Positions 53,158-61,355 of a stretch of DNA of 64,000 nt are shown here, piece after piece; position 1 is the stretch's first letter, and every line of letters starts with the position of its first letter. Position numbers and translations under genes: made by a program. This stretch comes from AR12 sp036265915 (lineage in GTDB: Bacteria; Methylomirabilota; Methylomirabilia; Rokubacteriales; CSP1-6): assembly GCA_036265915.1 (NCBI GenBank), contig DATAOC010000020.1:1-64000 (forward strand), written 5' to 3'. The notes under the pieces were generated by a model. The model was not told the DNA's origin and made no database searches. It saw only the letters and a list, made by a program, of their open reading frames with translations.

Positions 53158-53286
53158 CGTCGCCTCACTCTCTGCGCTGGATGGCGCGACCGCGTGACGT
53201 GGGCCCAAAGCTGCGCCCCGCGGGCGCGGGTTGTCAAGAGCGCGCTGCGCGGCGACCATAGCGGCCGCTCGCAAGGAGGGCACGCC
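53158..53286. promoter_or_regulatory. divergent spacer between livK and the cyclase gene
   Basis: This 129-base spacer must hold the livK promoter (minus) and the cyclase promoter (plus). On the plus strand TTGTCA at 53231-53236 with ACCATA at 53255-53260 (18 bases apart) is a weak candidate. I see no clear operator or riboswitch. Confidence 0.3.
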
Positions 53287-54246
53287 ATGGAGACGGTGTC
53301 GCGACGAGGATGGCTGGGGACTGCAGGGTGGCTGGCCGCACTGACCGCACTGGGCGCGGCGGACATGCGGGGACCGGCGTCGGCGGACGCGCAGCCGCGC
53401 TCGGCGGACGGGCTGCTCGGCGCCCTGAAGACCGCGCGCCTGTTCGACCTGTCGTTCACATGGAACGATCAGTCGCCGGTGCTGTCGCTGAACCCGCCGT
53501 ACTCGTTCGCGCTGAACCGGACGCACAAGATGACGTACGAGATCTACGGCCAGGTGCCCGGCAGCCGCGTGTCGTGGGCCTCGGACATCATGTACTTCAG
53601 CGGCCAGCACGGCGCGCCGACGATCGATGCGATCGGCCACATCGGCCGCGATCTGAAGCTGCACGGCGGCGTGGATGCGGTGGCGGCGACGTCCACGCCC
53701 GGCGGCATCGGCAACGACCTCGGCATCGACCATTTCCCCGTCGACCTGATGGTGAATCGCGCCGTGTTCCTCGACGTCGCGCGTCAGGTGGCGGGAGGCG
53801 GCGCCGACCCGCTGCCCGCGGGCTTCGAGATCACGGGCAAGCACCTCGACGACACGGCGGCCTCGCAGGCGGTCGACGTCCGCAAGGGGGACAGCGTGCT
53901 CATCCGCACGGGGTGGGGCCAGTTCTTCGGCAAGGACAACGCAAAGTTCCTTGGCGAGCAGTCGCCGGGCCCGGGGCAGGACGGCGCGAAGTGGATCATC
54001 GCCAAGGGCGCGCGCCTGGCGGGCGACGACACCGCCACCTTCGAGAAGCGGCCGGCCGCGTACGGCAAGGAGCTGTTCAGCGTGCACATGATGCTGCTCG
54101 CCGACAGCGGTATCTACATCGTCGAGAACATGAACCTCGAAGCGCTGTCGGCAGCGCGCGCGTACATCGTCGCCCTCATCATCACGCCGCTGAAGATCCA
54201 GGGAGCGACCGGCTCGCCGCTGCGCGCCATCGCGCTGGCGCCCTAG
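53287..54246 (+). CDS. exported cyclase-family protein (kynurenine formamidase-like fold)
   Basis: A 319-aa protein. The N-terminus (METVSRRGWLGTAGWLAAL) has a twin-Arg motif (SRRGWLG) and hydrophobic core, so Tat export is likely. The mature domain matches the metal-dependent cyclase family, with the signature GQHGAPTIDAIGHIG in the HxGTHxDxxxH position and DSVLIRTGWGQFF as the later conserved strand. Such enzymes hydrolyse amides or lactones. GGAGG precedes the ATG. A hairpin follows its TAG directly. The neighbouring importer could supply or share its substrate, but this is only positional. Confidence 0.82.
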   Translation: METVSRRGWLGTAGWLAALTALGAADMRGPASADAQPRSADGLLGALKTARLFDLSFTWNDQSPVLSLNPPYSFALNRTHKMTYEIYGQVPGSRVSWASDIMYFSGQHGAPTIDAIGHIGRDLKLHGGVDAVAATSTPGGIGNDLGIDHFPVDLMVNRAVFLDVARQVAGGGADPLPAGFEITGKHLDDTAASQAVDVRKGDSVLIRTGWGQFFGKDNAKFLGEQSPGPGQDGAKWIIAKGARLAGDDTATFEKRPAAYGKELFSVHMMLLADSGIYIVENMNLEALSAARAYIVALIITPLKIQGATGSPLRAIALAP

Positions 54247-54264
54247 CCGTCAGCCCGCTGACGG
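54247..54264 (+). terminator. hairpin directly after the cyclase stop
   Basis: CCGTCAGC at 54247-54254 and GCTGACGG at 54257-54264 are a perfect 8-bp inverted repeat with 2 bases between, starting at the base after the TAG. No long T run follows, so it is a terminator or 3'-end stabiliser only by position. Confidence 0.45.
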
Positions 54265-54310
54265 TCGTGCCGTTTCGCGTGCACCGATGCCCGGCTCCCG
54301 CTCGAGCGTC

Positions 54311-54342
54311 CCGAAAAACGCGAGAATCGGCAGATTTTTCGG
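54311..54342. repeat. inverted repeat with A- and T-tract arms
   Basis: CCGAAAAA at 54311-54318 pairs with TTTTTCGG at 54335-54342 across 16 bases, an unusually A+T-rich symmetric element for this genome. It could be an operator or a bidirectional terminator between the cyclase and the next gene. Confidence 0.4.
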
Positions 54343-54425
54343 CCGTTCGGCGCCGCCGCGGGTCCGGCAGCGCCGTTGCAACCCATCCTCACCCCGGAGG
54401 GCCAGAACCCTCGGGGGAGGCAACG

Positions 54426-54857
54426 ATGACGATCGGACGAGCCGTCGCGGCGCTCGGTCTTGCACTGGCGGTGTCCGGTATGCCTGGCATGTCGCAGGCG
54501 CAGCAGGCGGCCGTGCCCACGCAAGCCGCGCACATCGAGGCAGCACAGAGGTTCCTCATGACGTGGGGTGCGCAGCGCTGGGACGACCTGCGTACCGTCA
54601 CGGGTGACACGGTCGCCGTGAAGGTCGGGGACACCGCCTACACGCTCGACCCCGGCGCCCACCGGTCGGACGTGATGCTCACGCTGCCGTTCCGCGGACT
54701 GTCCACCGTCCGCACGGACGGCAAGGTCACCGGCGTGAAGGTCGACGAGCTCGTGCTGAAGGTCGGCGCCGGCGAGACGCGCGGTCCGGGCACCGTGCAG
54801 CTCGCGGAGGACAACGGCGTCTTCCGGGTGACCGGCATCACGGTCACCGCGCCGTAG
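54426..54857 (+). CDS. small exported protein of unknown function
   Basis: A 143-aa protein I do not recognise. The signal peptide (GRAVAALGLALAVSGMPGMSQAQ) is followed by a ~120-residue mature domain. It starts with a helix (HIEAAQRFLMTWGAQRWDDL) and continues with beta strands (DTVAVKVGDTAYTL, VMLTLPFRGLSTVRT, GVFRVTGITVTAP). The helix plus curved-sheet order suggests an NTF2/SnoaL-like small barrel, which is a guess. GGGGGAGG precedes the ATG. It is convergent with the exporter gene, with the two stops adjacent. Confidence 0.65.
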   Translation: MTIGRAVAALGLALAVSGMPGMSQAQQAAVPTQAAHIEAAQRFLMTWGAQRWDDLRTVTGDTVAVKVGDTAYTLDPGAHRSDVMLTLPFRGLSTVRTDGKVTGVKVDELVLKVGAGETRGPGTVQLAEDNGVFRVTGITVTAP

Positions 54858-56471
54858 CTAGATCGCTTCCTCGATGACGGCGGCCGGGCGGTCGTGTGTG
54901 TCCGCCCGCGCCGCCGTCGGCTTTTCCAGCCGGATCCTGCGCATGAACGGCAGCAGCAGCGTCATGCCGGCGAACATGATGGCGAGCAGCCAGAAGTCGT
55001 CGGCGTACGCGAGCAGCTGCGCCTGCTCCACCGTCTCGCGATAGAGCATCGCCACCGCCTGACGGTCGGCCGTGAACCCATCGCTGCCCTGGGCCACGAA
55101 GTGGCGCGCCCAGCGGGCCAGCCGCGCGGCCGTCTCACCGTCGAACGCGGTGATGTGACTCACCAGCGTCGACTGGTGGTATTGCGCCCGCTGCGCCAGC
55201 AGCGTGGTCGCGACCGCGATGCCGACGCTGCCGCCGACGTTGCGCATCATGCCGTACACCGCCGTCGCGTTCACGAGCTTGTCGCGCCGGATGGTGGCCA
55301 GCGTCAGCGTCGAGAGCGGCACGAAGATGAAGCCGATGGCGAAGCCCTGGATGAAGCGCGGCAACGCCAGCGCCCAGTAGTCCATGCCGAGCGTGAGCGA
55401 CGTCATCATGTACAGGCTGGCCGCGTTCAGCAGACAGCCGAAGGCCAGCATGAAGCGCTGATCCACGCGCGTCACCAGGCCCGAGGCGAAGAGCGAGGCG
55501 ATGTTGCCGAGCCCGCCGGGTGCGAGCACCAGCCCCGATGTCCACGCGTCGTAGCCGAGAAGCTTCTGCGTGAAGACGGCGACGAGCAGCATGCCGGAGA
55601 ACATGCAGAAGCCGACGATGCAGATCAGCGTGACGCCGGTGGCAAAGTTGCGGTCGGAGAACACGGTGAGGTCGACGATCGGCTCGGCGGCGAACAGCTC
55701 GCGGACGACGAATCCGGCGAGCGCGCACACGGCGACGATGCTCATGGCGATGATGACCGGCGAGTCGAACCAGTTCTCGCGCTCGCCGCGATCGAGCACC
55801 AGCTGCAGGCAGCCGAAGCCCGCGACCATGAGGCCCAGACCCCACCAGTCGACGCGCGCCGCGCGCCTGAGGTACGGCGGGTCGAACAGGCAGGCGCTCG
55901 CAAGAAAGAAGCCGACCACGCCGACCGGCAGGTTGATGTAGAAGATCCATCGCCACGACCACTCGTCGGCCAGGTATCCGCCGACCGTTGGCCCGAGGAT
56001 CGGCCCCAGGATGAAGCCGAGCCCCCATACCGCCATGGCCAGGCCGCGCTGGTGGAATGGAAAGATCTCCCACAGGATCGCCTGCGACAGCGGGATGATC
56101 GGCCCGCCGCCGAGGCCCTGGAAGATGCGAGCGACGATGAGTGTGGGCAGGTCCGGCGCGATGCCCGACAGGAACGAGCTGGCAACGAACAGCGTGCAGC
56201 AGATCAGGAAGAACCGCTTGCGGCCGAAGTAGCCGGCGAGCCAGCCGCTGGCCGGAATGACGATCGCGTTGGCGGCCAGATATGACGTGATCACCCATGA
56301 GACCTCGTCGAGCCCGGCCGACAGCGAGCCCTGGAGGTGCGGCAGGATCACGTTCGTCACGCTCGTGTCGAGGATCTGCATGAACGCCACGACCATGACC
56401 GTCAGGGTGGTGAGCCACTTGCGGGCGGGTGAGACGGGCGGTGCGTCCGGTGCCGGGGCTGTCAGCGTCAG
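54858..56471 (-). CDS. DHA2-family drug:proton antiporter (EmrB-like)
   Basis: A 537-aa membrane protein with about 14 helices. Early motifs are VVAFMQILDTSVTNVILPHLQ and WLAGYFGRKRFFLICC (motif A), and motif C-like sequence is GLGFILGPILGPTVGGYLAD. The start is uncertain. A CTG at 56471 overlaps the upstream stop as CTGA, matching the coupling used elsewhere here, and keeps the N-terminal PPVSPARKWLTTLTV. The next in-frame ATG at 56396 would give 512 aa and cut into the first helix. No EmrA-type adaptor is adjacent. Confidence 0.85.
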   Translation of the reverse strand: MTLTAPAPDAPPVSPARKWLTTLTVMVVAFMQILDTSVTNVILPHLQGSLSAGLDEVSWVITSYLAANAIVIPASGWLAGYFGRKRFFLICCTLFVASSFLSGIAPDLPTLIVARIFQGLGGGPIIPLSQAILWEIFPFHQRGLAMAVWGLGFILGPILGPTVGGYLADEWSWRWIFYINLPVGVVGFFLASACLFDPPYLRRAARVDWWGLGLMVAGFGCLQLVLDRGERENWFDSPVIIAMSIVAVCALAGFVVRELFAAEPIVDLTVFSDRNFATGVTLICIVGFCMFSGMLLVAVFTQKLLGYDAWTSGLVLAPGGLGNIASLFASGLVTRVDQRFMLAFGCLLNAASLYMMTSLTLGMDYWALALPRFIQGFAIGFIFVPLSTLTLATIRRDKLVNATAVYGMMRNVGGSVGIAVATTLLAQRAQYHQSTLVSHITAFDGETAARLARWARHFVAQGSDGFTADRQAVAMLYRETVEQAQLLAYADDFWLLAIMFAGMTLLLPFMRRIRLEKPTAARADTHDRPAAVIEEAI

Positions 56472-57262
56472 TGCTCGAGTGCGGTCGGGCGCAGGCCGAG
56501 CGGCAGCGCGATCTTGTAGTAGGACGCCAGAAAGCCATCCCACCAGTCCTGCCGCTCGCCGCCGCGCGCCACCTCGACGAACAGCTGGAGGCTCTCGTCC
56601 TGCCACTGCTGGATGACATCGAGGTTGTCGGGATCGTCCTCGATGAGCGCCTTGACCAGCGCACGCGCGAAGCTGATGTGGCGTGTCTCGTCCCGCACGC
56701 GCGCGCGATGATTGAGGGCGGAAAAGAGGTCGCCCCGTGCCTCCGCGCCGTCCGCGAGCACGGCAAAGGTGCCGGGGCCGGCCGCGCCCTCGGCCACGAA
56801 GTTCGCCTTCACGATGATCTCGAAGCTGTCGTCCAGCTCGAGGACGTGGCGAAAGAACCGGCAGGTGGTGCCGGGCGCCTCCCAGGCCGCGAGCCAGTCC
56901 GCTTCCGGGATGCGAGCGTGCTCGAACACCTCGCGATCCATCTCGAGATGCCGCTGCTCGTCCGCCAGCTGGAACAGGCAGCACTTCTTCAGCTCGTCGA
57001 ACGGTGCGTTCGCCGCCGCGGTCGCGACATAATGCGTGGCCGACAGCTCGGAGTAATAGTTGTTGGCGAACTGGTCGACGGCGCGCTCCAGATACCGGCG
57101 CGAGACGCTGCGGTACTCGAGCGCCTCCTGTGGCAGCGTCGCGCGCTCCGCGAGATAGCGCTCGCGCTCGCGCGCCTGCAGCGCGACGTAACGCTCCCAG
57201 CTGAGATTGGCCGGGTCCTTGAACAGGCCGGGATCCTTCAGGACGATGCGCCGGCGGCTCAT
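56468..57262 (-). CDS. ferritin-like diiron protein (R2-like oxygenase/oxidase)
   Basis: A 264-aa four-helix-bundle protein with the full diiron ligand set. Glu72 lies in YYSELSATH, Glu102-x-x-His105 in DEQRHLEM, Glu158 in FVAEGA, and Glu192-x-x-His195 in RDETRHIS. The spacing is that of ferritin-like di-iron oxygenases or oxidases related to ribonucleotide reductase R2, AurF or acyl desaturases. The substrate is unknown. It overlaps the exporter gene by 4 bases, so it may modify a compound that the exporter removes. Confidence 0.75.
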   Translation of the reverse strand: MSRRRIVLKDPGLFKDPANLSWERYVALQARERERYLAERATLPQEALEYRSVSRRYLERAVDQFANNYYSELSATHYVATAAANAPFDELKKCCLFQLADEQRHLEMDREVFEHARIPEADWLAAWEAPGTTCRFFRHVLELDDSFEIIVKANFVAEGAAGPGTFAVLADGAEARGDLFSALNHRARVRDETRHISFARALVKALIEDDPDNLDVIQQWQDESLQLFVEVARGGERQDWWDGFLASYYKIALPLGLRPTALEH

Positions 57263-57322
57263 GCGCGCCTCCAGTGACCGGTACAGTAGGCAGGCAACGC
57301 AGGTGTGTCAAACGCGCTGCGA

Positions 57323-57353
57323 GCGGCGAGAGGGCGTTGCACCCTCTCGCCGC
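57323..57353 (-). terminator. strong hairpin downstream of the secreted-protein gene
   Basis: GCGGCGAGAGGG at 57323-57334 and CCCTCTCGCCGC at 57342-57353 form a perfect 12-bp stem with a 7-base loop. It lies 9 bases past the stop of the minus-strand gene ending at 57363. The minus strand then reads GCGTTTGAC with only a short T run, so termination strength is uncertain. Confidence 0.6.
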
Positions 57354-57362
57354 GGCGGCACT

Positions 57363-57950
57363 CTACAGGGCGGCGATGATCTGGTTCAGAAGCGCCACGA
57401 GCTGCGTCAGCAGCGCGTTGAGCCCCAGACCGCCGTTCAGCAGATTGGCGACCGCACACAGAAGGTTGCCGAGCAGGTTGCCCGGGCCCGGCACGGCCAC
57501 GATGTCGAGCACGACCTGATCGAGATGAATTGTCAGGCCGAGGAGATTGAGATCGAGCGGACCGAGCACGAGGTTGAGAATGTCGCAGCCGGCCTGCGGC
57601 TGTGCAAGGGCCGCAGCACCGCCCGTTCCGGACAGGTCAAAGCCGTTGATGCTCTTCACCGGGATTTTGACTTGCTGCACGGCCGCCTGCGCCACGCCAT
57701 CACCTGCTGCGGTAGCAATGGTCGCGGTCCCGACGGCGAGGATGGTATTGCCGCTACGTTCGAATCCGGTGATCCTGAGTGTGCCGCTGAACGGGGTGGG
57801 GTTGGCGCCGGTTGACGTCCCGGTTATTGGAACGGTGAGCGCATTTGCCTTGCTGTTGCCTTGCGCGCCAGCATCGAGCGGCAGAACCAGCGCGAACGTG
57901 ACAGCCAAGACGAGGCTGATAGCCATCGAACGCTTCCATAGTGAGTGCAT
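57363..57950 (-). CDS. small secreted protein of unknown function
   Basis: A 195-aa protein I do not recognise. The ATG at 57950 gives a clear signal peptide (SMAISLVLAVTFALVLPLDAGAQ) with GAGGAGG upstream, so I prefer it to an ATG 33 bases earlier. The mature part is hydrophobic and glycine-rich. An N-terminal beta region (NALTVPITGTSTG, FSGTLRITGFER) is followed by a Leu/Asn-rich C-terminal half with two Cys (GCDILNLVLGPLDLNLLGL, NLLCAVANLLNGG). Similar secreted proteins occur in high-G+C soil bacteria, but I know no function. Confidence 0.6.
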   Translation of the reverse strand: MHSLWKRSMAISLVLAVTFALVLPLDAGAQGNSKANALTVPITGTSTGANPTPFSGTLRITGFERSGNTILAVGTATIATAAGDGVAQAAVQQVKIPVKSINGFDLSGTGGAAALAQPQAGCDILNLVLGPLDLNLLGLTIHLDQVVLDIVAVPGPGNLLGNLLCAVANLLNGGLGLNALLTQLVALLNQIIAAL

Positions 57951-58179
57951 GCGAACCTCCTCAGTGAAGATGGCCCGCGTCATTGCAAGCCGCTGGCCGC
58001 GGCGCGCGAGCGGCGCGCCGTAAAGCGGTCACGCGCGGTGTGAACTTGCCTGGGAGACGCCCCGCGCAACGGAAGAGCGGTGCAGGATCAGCGTTGTAAT
58101 ACGGACGCGGCGCCGGCCAAACATGTGGCAATATCCGCGACACTCATGGCGTGCCGGCCATGACCAGGAGGACGCACGC

Positions 58180-59259
58180 ATGAAAGCCGCCGTGTTTCAC
58201 GGAGCGCACAAGCCGCTGACGATCGAGGACGTCCACATCGACAAGCCCATGGGCCGCGAGGTGCTCGTGCGCACCGTGGCCTCCGGCGTCTGTCACAGCG
58301 ATCTGCACTTCATCGAGGGCCTCTACCCGTTCCCGACGCCGGCCATTCTGGGCCACGAGGCGGCGGGCATCGTGGAGGCGGTGGGGCCGCACGTGTTCGA
58401 GTTCAAGGCGGGCGACCACGTCATCGCGTGCCTGTCGGTGTTCTGCGGTGCCTGCGACTACTGCCTGACCGGCAAGACGCATCTCTGCCAGACGCGGCCG
58501 ATCCGCGCCAAGCACGAGCCGCCGAAGCTCTCGTGGAACGGACAGCCGGTGAACCAGTTCGCCAACCTGTCGGCCTACGCGGAGCAGATGCTGGTGCACG
58601 AGAACGCGCTCGTCCGGATCGACGACGCGATGCCGCTCGACCGGGCCGCGCTCATCGGCTGCGGCGTCACCACCGGCGTGGGCGCCGTGCTGAACACGGC
58701 GCGCATCGAGGCCGGCTCCACCGTGGCCGTGTTCGGCGCCGGCGGCGTGGGCCTGGCCGCCATCCAGGGCGCGCGCATCGCCGGCGCGCGCATGATCATC
58801 GCGGTCGACACCGTCGAGTCCAAGTTCGCCAAGGCCCGCGAGCTCGGCGCCACGCACACGGTGAACGCCAAGAGCGACGATCCCGTGAAGGCGATTCGCG
58901 CGCTGACGACGGGCGGCGTCGATTACTCGTTCGAGGCGATCGGGCTCAAGATCGCCGCCGAGCAGTGCTTCGACTGCCTGCGCCCGGGCGGGACGGCCAC
59001 CGTCATCGGCATGATCCCGGTCGGTCAGAAGATCGAGCTCGACGGCCCGATGTTCCTGCGCGAGAAGAAGATCCAGGGCTGCAGCATGGGCAGCAACCGC
59101 TTCAAGGTCGACATGCCGCGCTACATCGACTTCTACCGGCAGGGGCGCCTGAAGCTCGACGAGATGATCACCCGCCGCGGCCGCCTCGAGGATGTCAACG
59201 AGGCGTTCCGCGCCATGAAGGCGGGCGAGGTCGCGCGCACCGTGCTCATGTTCGAGTAG
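58180..59259 (+). CDS. zinc-dependent alcohol dehydrogenase (MDR family)
   Basis: A 359-aa medium-chain dehydrogenase. The catalytic zinc ligands are Cys38 and His59-Glu60; the structural zinc is held by Cys89, Cys92, Cys95 and Cys103. The NAD-binding loop is VFGAGGVGLAAIQGA. It is closest in layout to class III/aryl-alcohol dehydrogenases. GGAGGAC precedes the ATG. The next gene is another MDR protein 5 bases on, so the two may act on related substrates. Confidence 0.9.
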   Translation: MKAAVFHGAHKPLTIEDVHIDKPMGREVLVRTVASGVCHSDLHFIEGLYPFPTPAILGHEAAGIVEAVGPHVFEFKAGDHVIACLSVFCGACDYCLTGKTHLCQTRPIRAKHEPPKLSWNGQPVNQFANLSAYAEQMLVHENALVRIDDAMPLDRAALIGCGVTTGVGAVLNTARIEAGSTVAVFGAGGVGLAAIQGARIAGARMIIAVDTVESKFAKARELGATHTVNAKSDDPVKAIRALTTGGVDYSFEAIGLKIAAEQCFDCLRPGGTATVIGMIPVGQKIELDGPMFLREKKIQGCSMGSNRFKVDMPRYIDFYRQGRLKLDEMITRRGRLEDVNEAFRAMKAGEVARTVLMFE

Positions 59260-59264
59260 CGCCC

Positions 59265-60344
59265 GTGCGCGCCGCCGTCATGCGCGACCGGAAGCTGATC
59301 GTCGCCGAGGTGCCGATGCCCGAGCCTGGCCCGGGCGAAGTCCTGGCGCGGACGCTGGCGTGCGGGATCTGCGGCTCCGACCTGCACGCGCTGAAGCACG
59401 CCGACGCGTTCGTGGCCACGTCCCGGCGCGCCGGCAATCCGCGTGTGATGGATCTCGGGCGGGACGTCGTGATGGGCCACGAGTTCTGCGCCGAGATCGT
59501 CGAGCACGGACCCCGTACGGCGCGGACGCTGCCGGTCGGCACGCGCGTCTGCTCACGCCCGATCCTGATGCGGGACACGGGCCCGCAGACGATCGGGTAC
59601 TCGAACGAGCATCCCGGCGGCTACGGCGAATATATGCGCCTCAGCGAGGCGCTTCTGCTGCCCGTGCCGGACGGCCTGCCGACCGAGCACGCCGCGCTCA
59701 CGGAGCCCATGGCGGTGGGCCTGCATGCGGTGCAGAAGGCGCGGCTGGCGCCCGACGACGCGCCGCTGGTCGTCGGGTGCGGCCCGGTGGGCCTCGCGGT
59801 GATCGCGGCTCTCCGCCTGCTCGACGTCCGGCCGATCGTGGCCGCCGACTTCTCGCCGCGCCGGCGGGAGCTGGCCGCCAGCCTGGGAGCCGATGTCGTC
59901 GTCGATCCCGCCGCCACCACGCCCTGGCAGAGCTGGCGCGAGGCGGCCGCGGTCTGGCGAGATCCGAGCCGGGCGCCGCAACCACCGCCGTGGGTGCCTG
60001 GGCCGCCGATCCGCCCCGCCGTGGTATTCGAGTGCGTCGGCGTTCCGGGCGTGCTCGATCAGCTCATGGCCGCGGCGCCGCGCGACACGCGCATCGTGGT
60101 GGTCGGGGTCTGCATGGAGCCGGACACGATTCACCCGATGCTCGGCATCGTGAAGGAGCTGGCGCTCCAGTTCGTGCTGGGGTACACGCAGGATGAGTTC
60201 GCGGCGACCCTCGGCCACATCGCCGCCGGCCGGATCGCCGCGGCGCCGCTGATCACCGGTCGCGTCGGTCTCGACGGCGTGCCGCAGGCATTCGAGGCGC
60301 TCGCGTCACCGGAGCGCCACGCCAAGATCATCGTCGGCGTCTGA
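59265..60344 (+). CDS. MDR-family dehydrogenase without structural zinc site
   Basis: A 359-aa protein of the zinc-type MDR superfamily. GICGSD supplies the catalytic-site Cys36, GHEF the His72-Glu73 pair, and VVGCGPVGLAVIAAL the nucleotide loop. It lacks the four-Cys structural lobe of its neighbour; that region holds GTRVCSRPILMRDTG instead. A Pro/Trp-rich insertion (ABOUT residues 225-250) is unusual. GTG start; an ATG 15 bases later is also possible. It resembles threonine/sorbitol-type dehydrogenases, substrate unknown. Confidence 0.82.
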   Translation: MRAAVMRDRKLIVAEVPMPEPGPGEVLARTLACGICGSDLHALKHADAFVATSRRAGNPRVMDLGRDVVMGHEFCAEIVEHGPRTARTLPVGTRVCSRPILMRDTGPQTIGYSNEHPGGYGEYMRLSEALLLPVPDGLPTEHAALTEPMAVGLHAVQKARLAPDDAPLVVGCGPVGLAVIAALRLLDVRPIVAADFSPRRRELAASLGADVVVDPAATTPWQSWREAAAVWRDPSRAPQPPPWVPGPPIRPAVVFECVGVPGVLDQLMAAAPRDTRIVVVGVCMEPDTIHPMLGIVKELALQFVLGYTQDEFAATLGHIAAGRIAAAPLITGRVGLDGVPQAFEALASPERHAKIIVGV

Positions 60345-60354
60345 CCGCGGTCAG
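60341..60354. repeat. palindrome joining two convergent stop codons
   Basis: CTGACCGCGGTCAG is a perfect 14-base palindrome. It contains the TGA of the plus-strand dehydrogenase and the TGA of the minus-strand LLM gene. It may act as a weak bidirectional terminator, or be a by-product of symmetric stops. Confidence 0.35.
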
Positions 60355-61250
60355 GCGAGCTTGGCACGCACGCGCTCGGCGAACGTCATCATCTGCGCGT
60401 CGAGCTCGGCGCCGTCGGCCGCGAGGAACTCGACCACCAGGTGCTCGACGCCGCAGTCGGTCAGCTCCGTCAGCTGATCGACGAGACTCGCCGGCTCGCC
60501 GGCCAGCACGTGGCCCGGGTGGGCCGACGTCGGCGCCCCCTCGCCGGCGCGCAGCACGCGGACGTCGTTGCGCATCGTGATGCCGGGCGGGACGGCGCGG
60601 CCCCGCGTCGCCGACTGCCGTACGAGCTCCTGACGGCCGGCGCGCAGCTCGGCGGGCGCCCGATTGATCGGATGCCACGTGGCGCCGAACTCCACGGCGC
60701 GGCGGAGCGCCGCGCGGCTGTGGCCGCCGACCCAGATCGGCGGGTGCGGCTTCTGGATCGGCTTGGGCTCGAACACCATGTCGTCGAATTGCGTGTAGCG
60801 CCCGCGGAACGACGGCGCGGGGCTCGTCCACAGCTCCTGCATCGCGCGAAGGTACTCGTCGGTCATGGGGCCGCGCTCCGCGAACGGCACGCCGAGCATG
60901 GCGCTCTCGGCGGCCACCCAGCCGGCACCGATGCCGAGGACGACGCGGCCGCCGCTGAGCGCGTCGAGCGAGGACACCATCTTCGCGGTGACCACGGCGT
61001 TGCGGTACGGCACGATCAGCACCGTCGTGCCGAGCTGCACGCGAGCGGTGGCGCCGGCCACGACCCCGAGCGTGATCAGCGGATCGAAGATCGTCTCCCC
61101 GAAGTTCGGAATGTTCGCGCGCGGTACGACGACGTGGTCACTGACCCAGACCGAGTCGTAGCCGAGCTGCTCGGCGCGCACCGCCGTGCGCCGGATGATC
61201 TCCGGCGTGGCGAGATGCCGGCAGTTGGGGAGCCAGACGCCGAACTTCAT
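60351..61250 (-). CDS. LLM-class F420-dependent oxidoreductase
   Basis: A 299-aa TIM-barrel flavin/deazaflavin enzyme of the luciferase-like family. MKFGVWLPNCRHLATPEI is the N-terminal strand, YDSVWVSDHVVVP the conserved early motif, and GRVVLGIGAGWVAAES the cofactor phosphate region that marks the F420-type subgroup in this family. LVVEFLAADG lies near the end. It probably reduces or oxidises a small ketone or similar compound using F420H2, but FMN use cannot be excluded. It is convergent with the MDR gene and divergent from E1-beta. Confidence 0.85.
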   Translation of the reverse strand: MKFGVWLPNCRHLATPEIIRRTAVRAEQLGYDSVWVSDHVVVPRANIPNFGETIFDPLITLGVVAGATARVQLGTTVLIVPYRNAVVTAKMVSSLDALSGGRVVLGIGAGWVAAESAMLGVPFAERGPMTDEYLRAMQELWTSPAPSFRGRYTQFDDMVFEPKPIQKPHPPIWVGGHSRAALRRAVEFGATWHPINRAPAELRAGRQELVRQSATRGRAVPPGITMRNDVRVLRAGEGAPTSAHPGHVLAGEPASLVDQLTELTDCGVEHLVVEFLAADGAELDAQMMTFAERVRAKLA

Positions 61251-61355
61251 TGCGGAGTCACCGGGCTGATGGTCGTCATGGCGCCGAGCTTACTGCAGTG
61301 GCGGCCTCTGCGCTCGCCGCGCGGCTTGGAGTAGGATGGCCTCCCGGAGGTGAGC

